A stretch of DNA of 64,000 nt from Spinacia oleracea. Taxonomy: Eukaryota > Streptophyta > Magnoliopsida > Caryophyllales > Amaranthaceae. A program made the position numbers and the translations under genes. Of this stretch, positions 52,661 to 64,000 are shown piece after piece. Under the pieces are notes generated by a model that was not told where the DNA came from, made no database searches, and saw only the letters and a list, made by a program, of their open reading frames with translations. Position 1 is the stretch's first letter, and each line of letters opens with the position of its first letter. Where the stretch lies: positions 88,975,141-89,039,140 of the forward strand of contig NC_079487.1 in assembly GCF_020520425.1 (NCBI RefSeq), in the 5' to 3' direction.

Positions 52661-53285
52661 GTGGTATCACGAGCCCCTTATTATTTTCATAATCTAATTT
52701 GCATGAACATGGTTAAATATTACAAATTTGCAAGAATTAAAAGGGGTGATTAATTTTCGTAATTGTTAATTAATTGCAAATTGCGTTTATTTAATTATAC
52801 GTACGCAGTTTTTCGGCAGTTTCTTCGTTACTCATCCAAATCGAGTGATTTTTGTGTCAATTCCGCATGTAAAAGGCATTCTAAAATTTTGACAAAAATA
52901 GTATTTTTCTGCCGAACCCAGAATTCTCAAATTCGAAGCCTAACTATGACTTTTCGAAGGTTTTAGTTTTTCGAATGCAAAATTTCGTAAATTTAAGATG
53001 TTAAATTAAATATTTGCGATTCTTGTTGATAAATCTTGAATTTTGATTGACCTACAGTATATGTTTAACAAGTTTGAATGCTTAGCCTTGTTAATTATGC
53101 AATCTAATTTGTAATTATGATTAATTTGTTGAAAATTAGAATAATTTAGAATTAATTTGATTTTCATAACTAATTGTAATTTAATTAGAAACCTATGATT
53201 AAAAACCACCATAAAAATTGTAAATTTATGATAAATTTTAAATTTTTATGACCTAGACTTGAATCCATAACAATCGGAAATCAAT
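51229..53285 (+). mobile_element. Family L LTR retrotransposon, copy D (5' LTR and leader)
   Basis: The 5' LTR is 51229-52660 (1432 bp), followed by the primer site GTGGTATCACGAGC and about 620 bp of the leader seen in copies A and B. It is inserted in the RT region of the L1 and is itself interrupted at 53286 by the Gypsy element, so its remainder must lie beyond the right end of the window. Confidence 0.88.
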
Positions 53286-56188
53286 TGTAATCCCCCGTAA
53301 ATTTATAAATTTTATTAAATATATTTTAACATATATTATTTATATTTAAATAGAATTTATGAATTTTAGTAATAAATATATAATTAACGTATATTTATTT
53401 TATTTATTTTATTTACGTTTTAAATATTTCAACGAATTAGAAAATTAAAAGTAATTTTAGAATTTTACGTTGAAAAGAATTCGAATTATGAAAACGCGTC
53501 CGATTGAATTTGGACAAACAATCCTAACTATTTTTGGATTCAAACAACATCAATTCCAATCCTAGCCCAAGTTTGCAAAGCCCAATAAAGAAACCCAAAC
53601 AAAATTACCCATACCTCTACTCTCCTTCAATTCACGTAAAAGCAAAAACAAGAGAAGTCAAACCCTCCTTCCCTCCTATTCTTTCACGTAAACCAGAAAA
53701 CCCTCAAACCTTGGTACTCTCTGCCCCAGCCGCAGCCACCGTACACTCGCCGGACCGCCGCCGCGTTGTCGCACCGCCGATCCCTCCGTCCGGTACTCTC
53801 CTTCTCCCTCTCTTACTCTCTCTCGTTCTTTCTTCTTATCCCCTAATGTCTATTTGTTTCTTCTTTTCAACTCCGGCCGGTTAGAACCGCCGCTGCCACC
53901 AGTGCTCGCCACCACGCAAGCCCAGCCGCGTTGCCAGTTCGCCGTCCTGTCTCACCGTCGCGCCTTGCCCCGCCAACTTCTTCTCCCTTTCTTCTTTCGC
54001 GGGTTACCACCGTAGGCGCACGCAACCACCACCCAGCAAGCCACCTGCTGCCGCACCGCCATTGCCGCCGGCCAGCAGCCTTTCTCTCCTCCTTAATTTT
54101 GGTTATTTCTCCCCCTCCAATTTATTTAAATTATTATTTGTCTTTTAATAAATTAATTAATGTTAATTTTCATGATTTAACTTATTAAGTTTTGATGATG
54201 TATTTAGAATTCAGATTATATGTTGATATTATAATTTAGTTTATTTCAGATTTATTAATCATGTTTAAGTTAGGATTTTAATTATATTTTGTCAATTTAA
54301 ATTATGTTTTCTTGAAGTAAATTTATAGTTTTTATGGTTTAAATATAGATTTCAAATTATATGTACTATATAATGAAGTTATTAATTTTCAGATTATATA
54401 ATTTTGTCAAATGAGGATTTGAATTATTTAAAGAATGAATTTTAATGCTTTAATAGTTAGAAAATCATAGTATGATGTTTATGAATTATTAAAGTTATTG
54501 TTTTTATGATTTTAAGCATATTAATTATGGTTTGGTGAAGTTTTAAACTATTTTATATTGCTGGAATTTTAGAAAGGGATGCTTTATTGGAGTTTATGAT
54601 AATTGGTGATCATTAGTGTAGGAATCACTATGCTAGGAGGTTTAGTAGCTAAGTGTTGTCATTGGGGAATGTTCTAATTATGCTTAGGAAGGGTTTGAAG
54701 CACCCTAATGTTGCAGAAAATTCAATGTGAGTTGATATGAATCTATATTGGTTGTTTTTAGGTGGAGAATTCTCGTTAGGCGACTTTTGAAAGTGTTAAA
54801 GTGGCCTATTAGTTTGTTTACACAAGGTACGTACATACCTGTGTGCTTGGAATGTGTGCTAATGGTTGAAACCATGTTGAATCTTGTTGTTGAACTTGGT
54901 TATGTTGATACTATTGTTGAACTTGGTGATGTTGATATTATGGACGAACTGGGTTATATTGAATGTGCATGTTTAATACTGTTGGACAAACTTATTGAAC
55001 TTATTTTGCACTATAAGAACTGTAACATGTTAGTATGGATGTTTGATACAAACATGTTGGTTGGGAACACTAGATTATTCTATATGATTGGGTTGGATCA
55101 ATTGGTTGTTGTTCCCTTTCTATCTTTTCACTACTTTATGAGGGCGGAGGACCTTGTTTAGTAAGTTGAAACTTTATGCCCATATACAGGGTTGCTCATG
55201 GTTAAAGGAAAGGTTGGTTAAGTTGGAATGAGTCTTGATTGATGCTTTTATGATCACTTACTTAATTCCAAGATAAAAACAGTTGTGAACAAATGTGAAT
55301 TGTCTGTCTTATGTAATGGTTGAGTCATAACGGAATCTCAATTTGTAAATCATGTAAAGTGAAACTGAATAGCAATAGCTTTAGACTGTGCACGTCTGAA
55401 GTGACGGACAAACAGGAGTTGGGGTTCATGGTGGTAGCCCATGGCCTTTAATTCGGACCGGATTGATCACCGTGTCCTATTTTTATTTAAACGTTCCTCG
55501 ATATCGCAGGTCACTGAGGTTACGGAGTCGCGCCCGTACCTCGTCTTCCTTAGTGAAGACTTCTGGATGGTCAACTCGGTCCATTGTCTATTTCAACTAA
55601 AATAATATTATGGTTATTAAGCCTAGCTTAGTCTAGTCAAGTATAATCGTCAATTTATTATGTTTTGTCTGTCCTTACTTATACTTATTAGTATCATGTT
55701 AGGGTTGTTGGTTTGATAGTATCATGCTAGGATTGTTGTTGTTTTAGTATGTAGTACTCAGCTTTGCTGATTACGTGCTTGTTTGTGTGTGTTGATCATG
55801 GCTATGCCTTATTGATCCTGTGATGACCCATCTTTGGTGAGCAGTCTTTAAGGATCAATAAGCGTTGACCATCTACAGGTTTGAAGATGATGCATCATTG
55901 GGATCGGGATTAGAGAGCTTGTAGTTCTATTCGTTTAATTAAGTGATTTAATTTGTTAACTTGGATTTGAAATTTGTCGTACTATTCGTATTTCCTTAAT
56001 TCAGTTAAATGGGTTTGGACCTAATATGTAATAGATTATTTATGAACCTAAAAGTTAGTTTTATGTTTTCCGCTGCAAAATTCTGAATAAGCCGATACGT
56101 TTTCACACGGGCGATAATGCCTTGATAATTCTCTACGTTTTATATTAAAAGGTTATTTTAGAAAAGAGAGAATTGTCGGGGTGTTACA
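53286..56188 (+). repeat. 5' LTR of the Gypsy element (2903 bp)
   Basis: Starts TGTAATCCCCCG and ends CGGGGTGTTACA, so the outer ends carry short complementary CCCCCG/CGGGG motifs. Reading frames inside it (53534, 53931, 54748) recur unchanged in the other LTR because the two are copies; they are not taken as genes. A C-rich tract occupies 53690-54080. Confidence 0.92.
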
Positions 56189-56958
56189 AAGTGGTATCTA
56201 GAAGCTAAGGTTTTACTTTAATAAAGTTTAGGCGCCTAACTATCTAGTTATTTAAAATAAATTCCTTAAAAATCGAGATTCTACGCATTATAGTGATAAA
56301 AAAATTGGTATTTTTTTTTGGGGGGCCGATTTCCTTTTACCTTGTTTGAAGTATACGATATTCCTTATTTACGTTCGAAATCAAATTATTTTTCCAAATT
56401 AAAGTGATACTTTCGACATTTTTATTTTTCTTATTAGTTATTATTCAAACAAATAAATAAAAATAATATGAATACATTTTTCTTAAAAAGGAGTTCAATT
56501 TTTTTTTTTAGTTGTTTCAAGAGTTAGAATTCGTTAATTAGCAAAATATAAATCTTTTCAATTTTTTTTTTAACTTTATTTTCGAATTTATTCTCTACGC
56601 ATTTTCTTAATTTATTCTACTTTATTTATTATATATTTTTATTTATGTTATTATTCTATGTTATAATTTTCTTATATTATCGTCCTTTTACTTTGTTATT
56701 TAAATTATTTCAATGCTTTAGTTTATGAGAGATGGGTAGTATAAGAAGGGCATATAGGATAGAATTATATGTGCATTAGTAGTTAATTGCTAGCATAAGA
56801 AGTTAATTGCTATGTGCATTTGTTAAATGTTTAAGTGTTGCATGTAAATGTGCATAGAAATTGTTTGATTCCACCAAACTTATTGATCATTGAACCTTGT
56901 TTATGTTTTGGCTGGAAAATCGTTAGTGAGACCTTGAATTGTTTATTTCAGGAATAAA
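56189..56958 (+). other. Gypsy 5' leader
   Basis: AT-rich non-coding leader. It ends in a TTTATTTCAG acceptor-like site immediately before the reading frame at 56959, so that frame may be reached by splicing from the leader; this is an inference. Confidence 0.45.
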
Positions 56959-57603
56959 ATGTTTCTTTCCAAGTATACCAACATAGGATCCTTCGAGAAA
57001 CTTGATATAGAAACCCCTGATATTTACGTGAAGAAAATCATGTTTGGATGTGAATATTATGCTAAAGTTCAAGGGCAACCTATCTTAATGAGAAAGGATA
57101 TCATAGCAGCCACTATCATTAATTGCTTACCTAACAAATTTCCATATCTAGAACTCAAGGAAAAGTTTAAAGACATGCATTCTGATAATGGAACTCCAAA
57201 CTTGACTAAGTATGGGGCTTGGGATGGTAGATGGAAATATGATTCAGAAATCCTGACCACCATTATTGAAGCGGCAGAAAGTGGGTTTAGAGACGGTAAA
57301 ATCGTAGGGAGTCATGTTGGGGATTCAGTTACAGAAGAACCTATGGGAATAGGTGTAAATAATGACCTAGAGGAAAATGATGTAGCTGTGGAGAATGAGA
57401 ATGTAGGTGTTGAGGCAGAGAATCCTAACCTAGTGGCCCATGAGCCAACCATCGAAATTTCTAGTGACTCAGATGCAGAGCTCGAAAGTGAACAGGAGAT
57501 TGCAAGTGAGCATAATCAAGATGAAGACATGGGAGAAGATGCGAACCCTGAGGAAGACCCCGATGAAGACCCTGAAGAAGAGTTCGATGATCTTGAGATC
57601 TAA
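56959..57603 (+). CDS. Extra open reading frame upstream of gag, function unknown
   Basis: An uninterrupted 214-aa frame starting MFLSKYTNIGSFEKLD. The N-terminal ~125 residues look globular (WDGRWKYDSEILTTIIEAAE). The C-terminal ~75 residues are very acidic with Ser-Asp runs (ISSDSDAELESEQE; EEDPDEDPEEEFDDLE), like a nuclear or chromatin-binding tail. No zinc knuckle, protease or other known retrotransposon domain is visible. Extra frames before gag are known in some plant Gypsy lineages (for example Ogre ORF1), but I see no resemblance to a specific family. It is the only long frame in the interior that is not broken. Confidence 0.6.
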   Translation: MFLSKYTNIGSFEKLDIETPDIYVKKIMFGCEYYAKVQGQPILMRKDIIAATIINCLPNKFPYLELKEKFKDMHSDNGTPNLTKYGAWDGRWKYDSEILTTIIEAAESGFRDGKIVGSHVGDSVTEEPMGIGVNNDLEENDVAVENENVGVEAENPNLVAHEPTIEISSDSDAELESEQEIASEHNQDEDMGEDANPEEDPDEDPEEEFDDLEI

Positions 57604-58277
57604 ATGTCACTCCGCAAGTTTCAGGAGCAATGGATAGGCAAGAGGCCACAAATATTTTGAAGTCATAAATAGTTAATTAGCTCTTTTATGTTTTAAAGAA
57701 TAAGTAGCAAAGCTACAACAGTTTAAGGTTAAAGTTTAGTGAAGTTTGAAATGTTCTTTATTATTTTGAAGGATGTAATAAATATTTATGGAGTTAGCAA
57801 TAAAAGTTAAAGTTTTCAAGGAATTGTTCTTTATTCTATTATGAGGATTCCATAATACCCCAACCTTTAGGTAACACGTCATGGATTAATTTTCCATTGG
57901 TTGCATACTTAGTGTGAATTGTGGATCAATTTAATTGCCACAATAATATTAAATGATTTGAGTACATAAAGGAAGTGGGGGCCAACCTAGACCCTCATGA
58001 CCAATATGACTCAAAATGTTATGCCTTATATGCAGTGTGTGAATGTCTTTCGTGAATTATTGAGGATGATTATTTTTCAATGATTATTGCATCTTGTAGA
58101 CGATCGTTGCACCTTCATAAACGATTGTCGTGCCTTCATAAATGATGTGTATTAATGTGAACATTGTTGGTTGAGGCGAACCTTATGGTCAATTCAAGTA
58201 TTAAATTGTATGGGATAACGTATAGGTGATGTTTCAAACCTAAAGTAGAATATACTAATTGCAGGTCGCGTTCTAGA

Positions 58278-60900
58278 ATGGCCAACAATAATGACTTAGT
58301 TGTTGCTATTCGCCTCTTGGCGGAAAAGCTGACCCTACCTTTTTAGAAAACCGGGTTGGAGAGTTTGAGAAATTGTTTGGGGATTTGAATTATCTTAAGA
58401 ATATGAGAGTGGGTCAAGTTGTCATGTATTTGAAAGATGAAGCCGATTTACAGTGGAGAGAAATAGGGTTAGAATTAGCGCTGCTGAGAAATTCAATTAG
58501 GATTCAATTGTTACTGCCTTAAGGGAAAGGTTTACCCTACCTTATATGAGAAAGCAGAAAGTTTAGGAATTCATAAACATTAGTATGAGGAGCATGATCA
58601 TCGATGAATACTATTGCAGATTTATAGCATGACCACCTTAGGATTAGGTGGGGAAACCTCTACATCTTTGGATTTTGTGTATGGGGGAGTTGCTCATATT
58701 TATGGGTTGCAGTCTAGAATGGACAAGAAAAATATTGTTGTTGGGGAGAAAAGAAAAGAGTTTAATGCTGGGGAAAACCAAGGAAATTTCAAGAGAAATA
58801 TGAATGAAAATGGTAATGGGAGTGGTAACCAGGTGAAGAAGGGATTTAATCAGTCAGGAAATTAGGGTCGAAGCCTTTAGGGGCGTAGAACAACTAAGAG
58901 AACTTCCATAAGTCTGCTAATGAGAATAACAACCATAATAAGGCTCCGGATAAACTATTCGTTATGAGTAGAAGTGAAGCTGAACGTTTTGCAGATGTAG
59001 TTTATGGTACTTTTCTATTAACTCCGTGCCAGTTAAAACATTGTTCGATTCAGGGGCAACTTGCTCTTTTATTTCGTCCTCTATTGTTAAAAGTTGAAGT
59101 TAGTAGATTTTGAGGCGATTGATTTACCTGTTAGTCTACCTACTGGTGTAACTATAAAGTGTACCAAGTTGTTTAAGAACTTGTCTTTGAAGACAAAAGA
59201 TTGTGTTTTTCCTTCTGATTTGATAAAGTTTAGTCTGAGGGACCTAGATGTAATTTCGGGGATGGACTAGCTAAGTGTGTACAAGGCTAAGGTAGATTGT
59301 GAAGTTCAGAAAGTAAGTTTAAGGAACCTTATTGGGAAATTGACCTCATTTGGATGTTTTGAAAAGTCCAAGAACCTTTACTTATTTCCGTAATGCAAGT
59401 GAGGAAATCGATGAATAGGGAGTACGAACTATTTTCTGTAGTGTGTCAGAGGTGATTAAAGAAGTTAGTGACAATCGAGGATGTTGCCATTGTGAGTGGA
59501 TTCATTGATGTGTTTTCGAGTGAAATTACAAGTATGTTACCTATTAGAGCTTTTGAGTTCACTATAGACTTAGATCCTGAAACGACACCTATATCCAAGG
59601 CACCTTATAGCATGGCACCTCCTGAAATGAGCGAATTAAGACACAATTGCAAGAGTTGTTTGTTAAGGAGAAAGATAAGAGTATGGAATCATGCATCGAT
59701 TTTAGGGAGCTAAACACCATCAAGAACGAGTATCCTTTGCCTAGGATAGATGACATATTTGATCAATTGAATTGGGCGAGTGTGTTCTCAAAGTCTGATT
59801 TGTGTTGAAGTACCACCAATTGAGGATAGATGATAGGGGCCTAGACCTCATTAGGACTCGTTATTGTCATTATGGGTTTAAAGTAATGTCTTTTGGGTTA
59901 ACCAATGCACCTGCCATAAATATGAAATTGATGAATGAGATTTCCCACGAATTCCGAATTAAGTTCGTTATTATATCACTGATGGTATCCTGATTTATTC
60001 AAAGAATGCAAAAAGAGCATAATGAAATCTTGATGATTATTTGGAGACGCTTAGAAAGAATCTAGTTTTATTAAATGAAGTATACAAATCTTGAAGTTAT
60101 GTGTGTATAAGTGACACCGACGGAAAAGTGAAAGATTAAATTGATTGAAAACTACGTTACGTAAGGGAATAAATTTAAGAGAAGATTTGAGTGGTCCAGG
60201 ATCGTTTGAAATCAATTGTTGTCTTGAAAAGAGGAATGTATGAATTGGTGAAAGTGCTAAGAGTTAAGCTCAAGAGTTATACATCCAGGAAAGGCGTAAT
60301 GAGGTTCAGTAGAAAAGGAAAGTGGAGCAGAAGGAGTGTCTGTAGATCCTGCTAAGGTTCAAGCTGTGAGTGAGTGACCTACTCCAAAGAACGTGTCTAA
60401 TGTTTGAAGTTTCCTAGGCCTATTTGACTATTATAGGAGGTTTCCGAGAAATTTTCGAAGATAGCAAGACCAATGACCAATCTGATGAAAAAGGAATCAA
60501 TGCTTGAGTGAAGGGAGAAATTTGTGAAAACTTTCCAGATTGTAAAAGAGCATTTGACCCCCGCACTCGTTGTCACGTCAGTTGAAACCTTACGAGGCTA
60601 ATTAACCTACTCATGAACTAAAGCTAGCTGTTATTGTGTTATATGCGAATATTCGGAGACATTACCTTTATAGGGCAACATGTAAGATCCTTACCGAGCA
60701 CAAAAGTCTGAAATTTTGGCAATAAGGTCCAGTTGAAGCTTGGGGACAACATTGAAATGAGTATTTCTTTCCACCCTGCAACCGATAGACAGACTGAGAT
60801 TACTATGAAATATATGTTGAAATTTTGTGTTAATTGACTTTAAGGGTAATTGGGAAGACCAACTAGAGTGATTGAATTCCTTGCACCAATAGTTACCATG
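58278..60900 (+). mobile_element. Decayed gag-pol region of the Gypsy element
   Basis: Domain relics in order: gag (from about 58278; VGEFEKLFGDLNYLKNMRVG), protease (LFDSGATCSFIS near 59040), reverse transcriptase (about 59570-59990), RNase H (near 60620) and integrase remains (near 60770-60840). The region is heavily broken and cannot make an active polyprotein. Confidence 0.8.
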
Positions 60901-61403
60901 CGAGCATTACGATGTCACATGTTGAGGCATTGTGAGGGAAAAGTGTAGAAGTCCATTGCTAGAATGATTTGAGTGAAAATATTGTATTGAGGACATAATA
61001 TTGTATTTGAGTGAAAATATTTGAGTGAAAATATTGTATTGAGGACATAATTCATTGAGAAAGAAATACCCAAAGTTATTCCGTGAGAGGAGTTACGAGG
61101 GCGTAACTCGTTTTCTTTAAGAGGGGTAGAATGCGATATAAATTCGCGCTTTTTACCTAATTTTATGGTGTTTTCATGCATTTTTATGCTTATTTTAGCA
61201 AATTATACATGTTGGTTCAAAGTAAATAGATTCTCCGCATAAGAAAAACGTGTTCATGAGTAACACAAGCAACTTTTAAGTTGGCAAAATGTGCACATGA
61301 GGGGCACAAGTACCTCTCCAGTAAGAAAGTTAAAATCTTTTGGGAAAATGTGGGAACTTTCGTGTCAAGTTTCGGGACGAAACTTCTTTTAAGAGGGGTA
61401 GAT

Positions 61404-64000
61404 TGTAATCCCCCGTAAATTTATAAATTTTATTAAATATATTTTAACATATATTATTTATATTTAAATAGAATTTATGAATTTTAGTAATAAATATATA
61501 ATTAACGTATATTTATTTTATTTATTTTATTTACGTTTTAAATATTTCAACGAATTAGAAAATTAAAAGTAATTTTAGAATTTTACGTTGAAAAGAATTC
61601 GAATTATGAAAACGCGTCCGATTGAATTTGGATAAACAATCCTAACTATTTTTGGATTCAAACAACATCAATTCCAATCCTAGCCCAAGTTTGCAAAGCC
61701 CAATAAAGAAACCCAAACAAAATTACCCATACCTCTACTCTCCTTCAATTCACGTAAAAGCAAAAACAAGAGAAGTCAAACCCTCCTTCCCTCCTATTCT
61801 TTCACGTAAACCAGAAAACCCTCAAACCTTGGTACTCTCTGCCCCAGCCGCAGCCACCGTACACTCGCCGGACCGCCGCCGCGTTGTCGCACCGCCGATC
61901 CCTCCGTCCGGTACTCTCCTTCTCCCTCTCTTACTCTCTCTCGTTCTTTCTTCTTATCCCCTAATGTCTATTTGTTTCTTCTTTTCAACTCCGGCCGGTT
62001 AGAACCGCCGCTGCCACCAGTGCTCGCCACCACGCAAGCCCAGCCGCGTTGCCAGTTCGCCGTCCTGTCTCACCGTCGCGCCTTGCCCCGCCAACTTCTT
62101 CTCCCTTTCTTCTTTCGCGGGTTACCACCGTAGGCGCACGCAACCACCACCCAGCAAGCCACCTGCTGCCGCACCGCCATTGCCGCCGGCCAGCAGCCTT
62201 TCTCTCCTCCTTAATTTTGGTTATTTCTCCCCCTCCAATTTATTTAAATTATTATTTGTCTTTTAATAAATTAATTAATGTTAATTTTCATGATTTAACT
62301 TATTAAGTTTTGATGATGTATTTAGAATTCAGATTATATGTTGATATTATAATTTAGTTTATTTCAGATTTATTAATCATGTTTAAGTTAGGATTTTAAT
62401 TATATTTTGTCAATTTAAATTATGTTTTCTTGAAGTAAATTTATAGTTTTTATGGTTTAAATATAGATTTCAAATTATATGTACTATATAATGAAGTTAT
62501 TAATTTTCAGATTATATAATTTTGTCAAATGAGGATTTGAATTATTTAAAGAATGAATTTTAATGCTTTAATAGTTAGAAAATCATAGTATGATGTTTAT
62601 GAATTATTAAAGTTATTGTTTTTATGATTTTAAGCATATTAATTATGGTTTGGTGAAGTTTTAAACTATTTTATATTGCTGGAATTTTAGAAAGGGATGC
62701 TTTATTGGAGTTTATGATAATTGGTGATCATTAGTGTAGGAATCACTATGCTAGGAGGTTTAGTAGCTAAGTGTTGTCATTGGGGAATGTTCTAATTATG
62801 CTTAGGAAGGGTTTGAAGCACCCTAATGTTGCAGAAAATTCAATGTGAGTTGATATGAATCTATATTGGTTGTTTTTAGGTGGAGAATTCTCGTTAGGCG
62901 ACTTTTGAAAGTGTTAAAGTGGCCTATTAGTTTGTTTACACAAGGTACGTACATACCTGTGTGCTTGGAATGTGTGCTAATGGTTGAAACCATGTTGAAT
63001 CTTGTTGTTGAACTTGGTTATGTTGATACTATTGTTGAACTTGGTGATGTTGATATTATGGACGAACTGGGTTATATTGAATGTGCATGTTTAATACTGT
63101 TGGACAAACTTATTGAACTTATTTTGCACTATAAGAACTGTAACATGTTAGTATGGATGTTTGATACAAACATGTTGGTTGGGAACACTAGATTATTCTA
63201 TATGATTGGGTTGGATCAATTGGTTGTTGTTCCCTTTCTATCTTTTCACTACTTTATGAGGGCGGAGGACCTTGTTTAGTAAGTTGAAACTTTATGCCCA
63301 TATACAGGGTTGCTCATGGTTAAAGGAAAGGTTGGTTAAGTTGGAATGAGTCTTGATTGATGCTTTTATGATCACTTACTTAATTCCAAGATAAAAACAG
63401 TTGTGAACAAATGTGAATTGTCTGTCTTATGTAATGGTTGAGTCATAACGGAATCTCAATTTGTAAATCATGTAAAGTGAAACTGAATAGCAATAGCTTT
63501 AGACTGTGCACGTCTGAAGTGACGGACAAACAGGAGTTGGGGTTCATGGTGGTAGCCCATGGCCTTTAATTCGGACCGGATTGATCACCGTGTCCTATTT
63601 TTATTTAAACGTTCCTCGATATCGCAGGTCACTGAGGTTACGGAGTCGCGCCCGTACCTCGTCTTCCTTAGTGAAGACTTCTGGATGGTCAACTCGGTCC
63701 ATTGTCTATTTCAACTAAAATAATATTATGGTTATTAAGCCTAGCTTAGTCTAGTCAAGTATAATCGTCAATTTATTATGTTTTGTCTGTCCTTACTTAT
63801 ACTTATTAGTATCATGTTAGGGTTGTTGGTTTGATAGTATCATGCTAGGATTGTTGTTGTTTTAGTATGTAGTACTCAGCTTTGCTGATTACGTGCTTGT
63901 TTGTGTGTGTTGATCATGGCTATGCCTTATTGATCCTGTGATGACCCATCTTTGGTGAGCAGTCTTTAAGGATCAATAAGCGTTGACCATCTACAGGTTT
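61404..64000 (+). repeat. 3' LTR of the Gypsy element (first 2597 bp)
   Basis: Matches 53286-55882 at a constant offset of 8118 bp with no length difference. I noticed one base difference. The last ~306 bp lie outside the window. Confidence 0.92.

Larger units (their letters stand above)
53286..64000 (+). mobile_element. Ty3/Gypsy retrotransposon (Tekay/Del-like chromovirus), continues past the window
   Basis: LTRs at 53286-56188 and 61404 to beyond 64000, interior 56189-61403. The primer site after the 5' LTR (GTGGTATCTAGAAGC) is of initiator-Met type; the polypurine tract before the 3' LTR is AAGAGGGGTAGAT. Relics of gag, protease, RT, RNase H and integrase occur in Gypsy order between about 58278 and 60900, including RT motifs of the Tekay/Del lineage ([22 protein letters not shown]). 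The pol region is broken in many places, whereas the two LTRs are almost identical, so the insertion is very recent. An extra open reading frame lies upstream of gag. The insertion is in the leader of family L copy D. Confidence 0.88.

Noticed and set aside
53534-55161. Three reading frames in the Gypsy LTR, repeated at 61652-63279
   Set aside because: They are duplicated because the LTR is duplicated; they have no recognisable domain and no independent evidence.

Overview
The window looks like nuclear DNA of a flowering plant, most likely a eudicot. The evidence is GT-AG introns in several genes, an F-box/FBD/LRR gene, an ubiquitin-ribosomal L40 fusion gene, L1 LINEs, a plant-type Helitron with an RPA1-like passenger gene, and LTR retrotransposons whose primer sites resemble the initiator-Met tRNA. 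My impression is a chenopod-type genome (spinach or beet relatives), but nothing here proves that. Most of the 64 kb is nested transposons; host genes are few.

Layout. 1-2297 is the 5' end of a minus-strand non-autonomous LTR element (family L), followed by a Copia fragment holding a MITE (2550-2758) and by a second LTR family (3729-4402). 5263-6850 is an unrecognised two-coding-exon gene on the minus strand. 6860-11343 is intergenic and holds a CACTA-like end, one orphan exon of a nucleotide-sugar transporter and a TIR transposon (10551-11343). 11537-16582 is a complete four-exon F-box/FBD/LRR gene (minus strand, 494 aa) whose last intron holds two L1 fragments. Its 5' leader is clearly related to that of the gene at 5263.

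17249-39580 is the most interesting unit: a minus-strand Helitron with both termini visible (A|TC start at 39580; hairpin plus CTAG|T end at 17249). It carries a nine-exon RPA1-like gene (35185-38743, 418 aa, all exon phases agree) and a RepHel gene whose N-terminal exons and Pif1-type helicase are present but whose HUH Rep domain is missing. A 10.5-kb family L element (23944-34481, TSD tggac) and a family L solo LTR (35358-36793, TSD ctata) sit inside it. Without these the Helitron is about 10.3 kb.

39581-41823 is intergenic and ends in a truncated family L LTR that cuts into a THADA pseudogene (41824-44320). 44724-46016 is a divergent but open ubiquitin-L40 fusion gene (four exons, 142 aa). 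47500-51228 is an L1 LINE interrupted by another family L element (51229-53285), itself interrupted by a Ty3/Gypsy element (from 53286 past the window end) with nearly identical 2.9-kb LTRs.

How they work together: the host genes share no obvious pathway. The RPA1-like and RepHel genes belong together as Helitron replication functions. The LTR elements look recent and were probably moved by enzymes supplied from elsewhere, because their own coding regions are missing or decayed.
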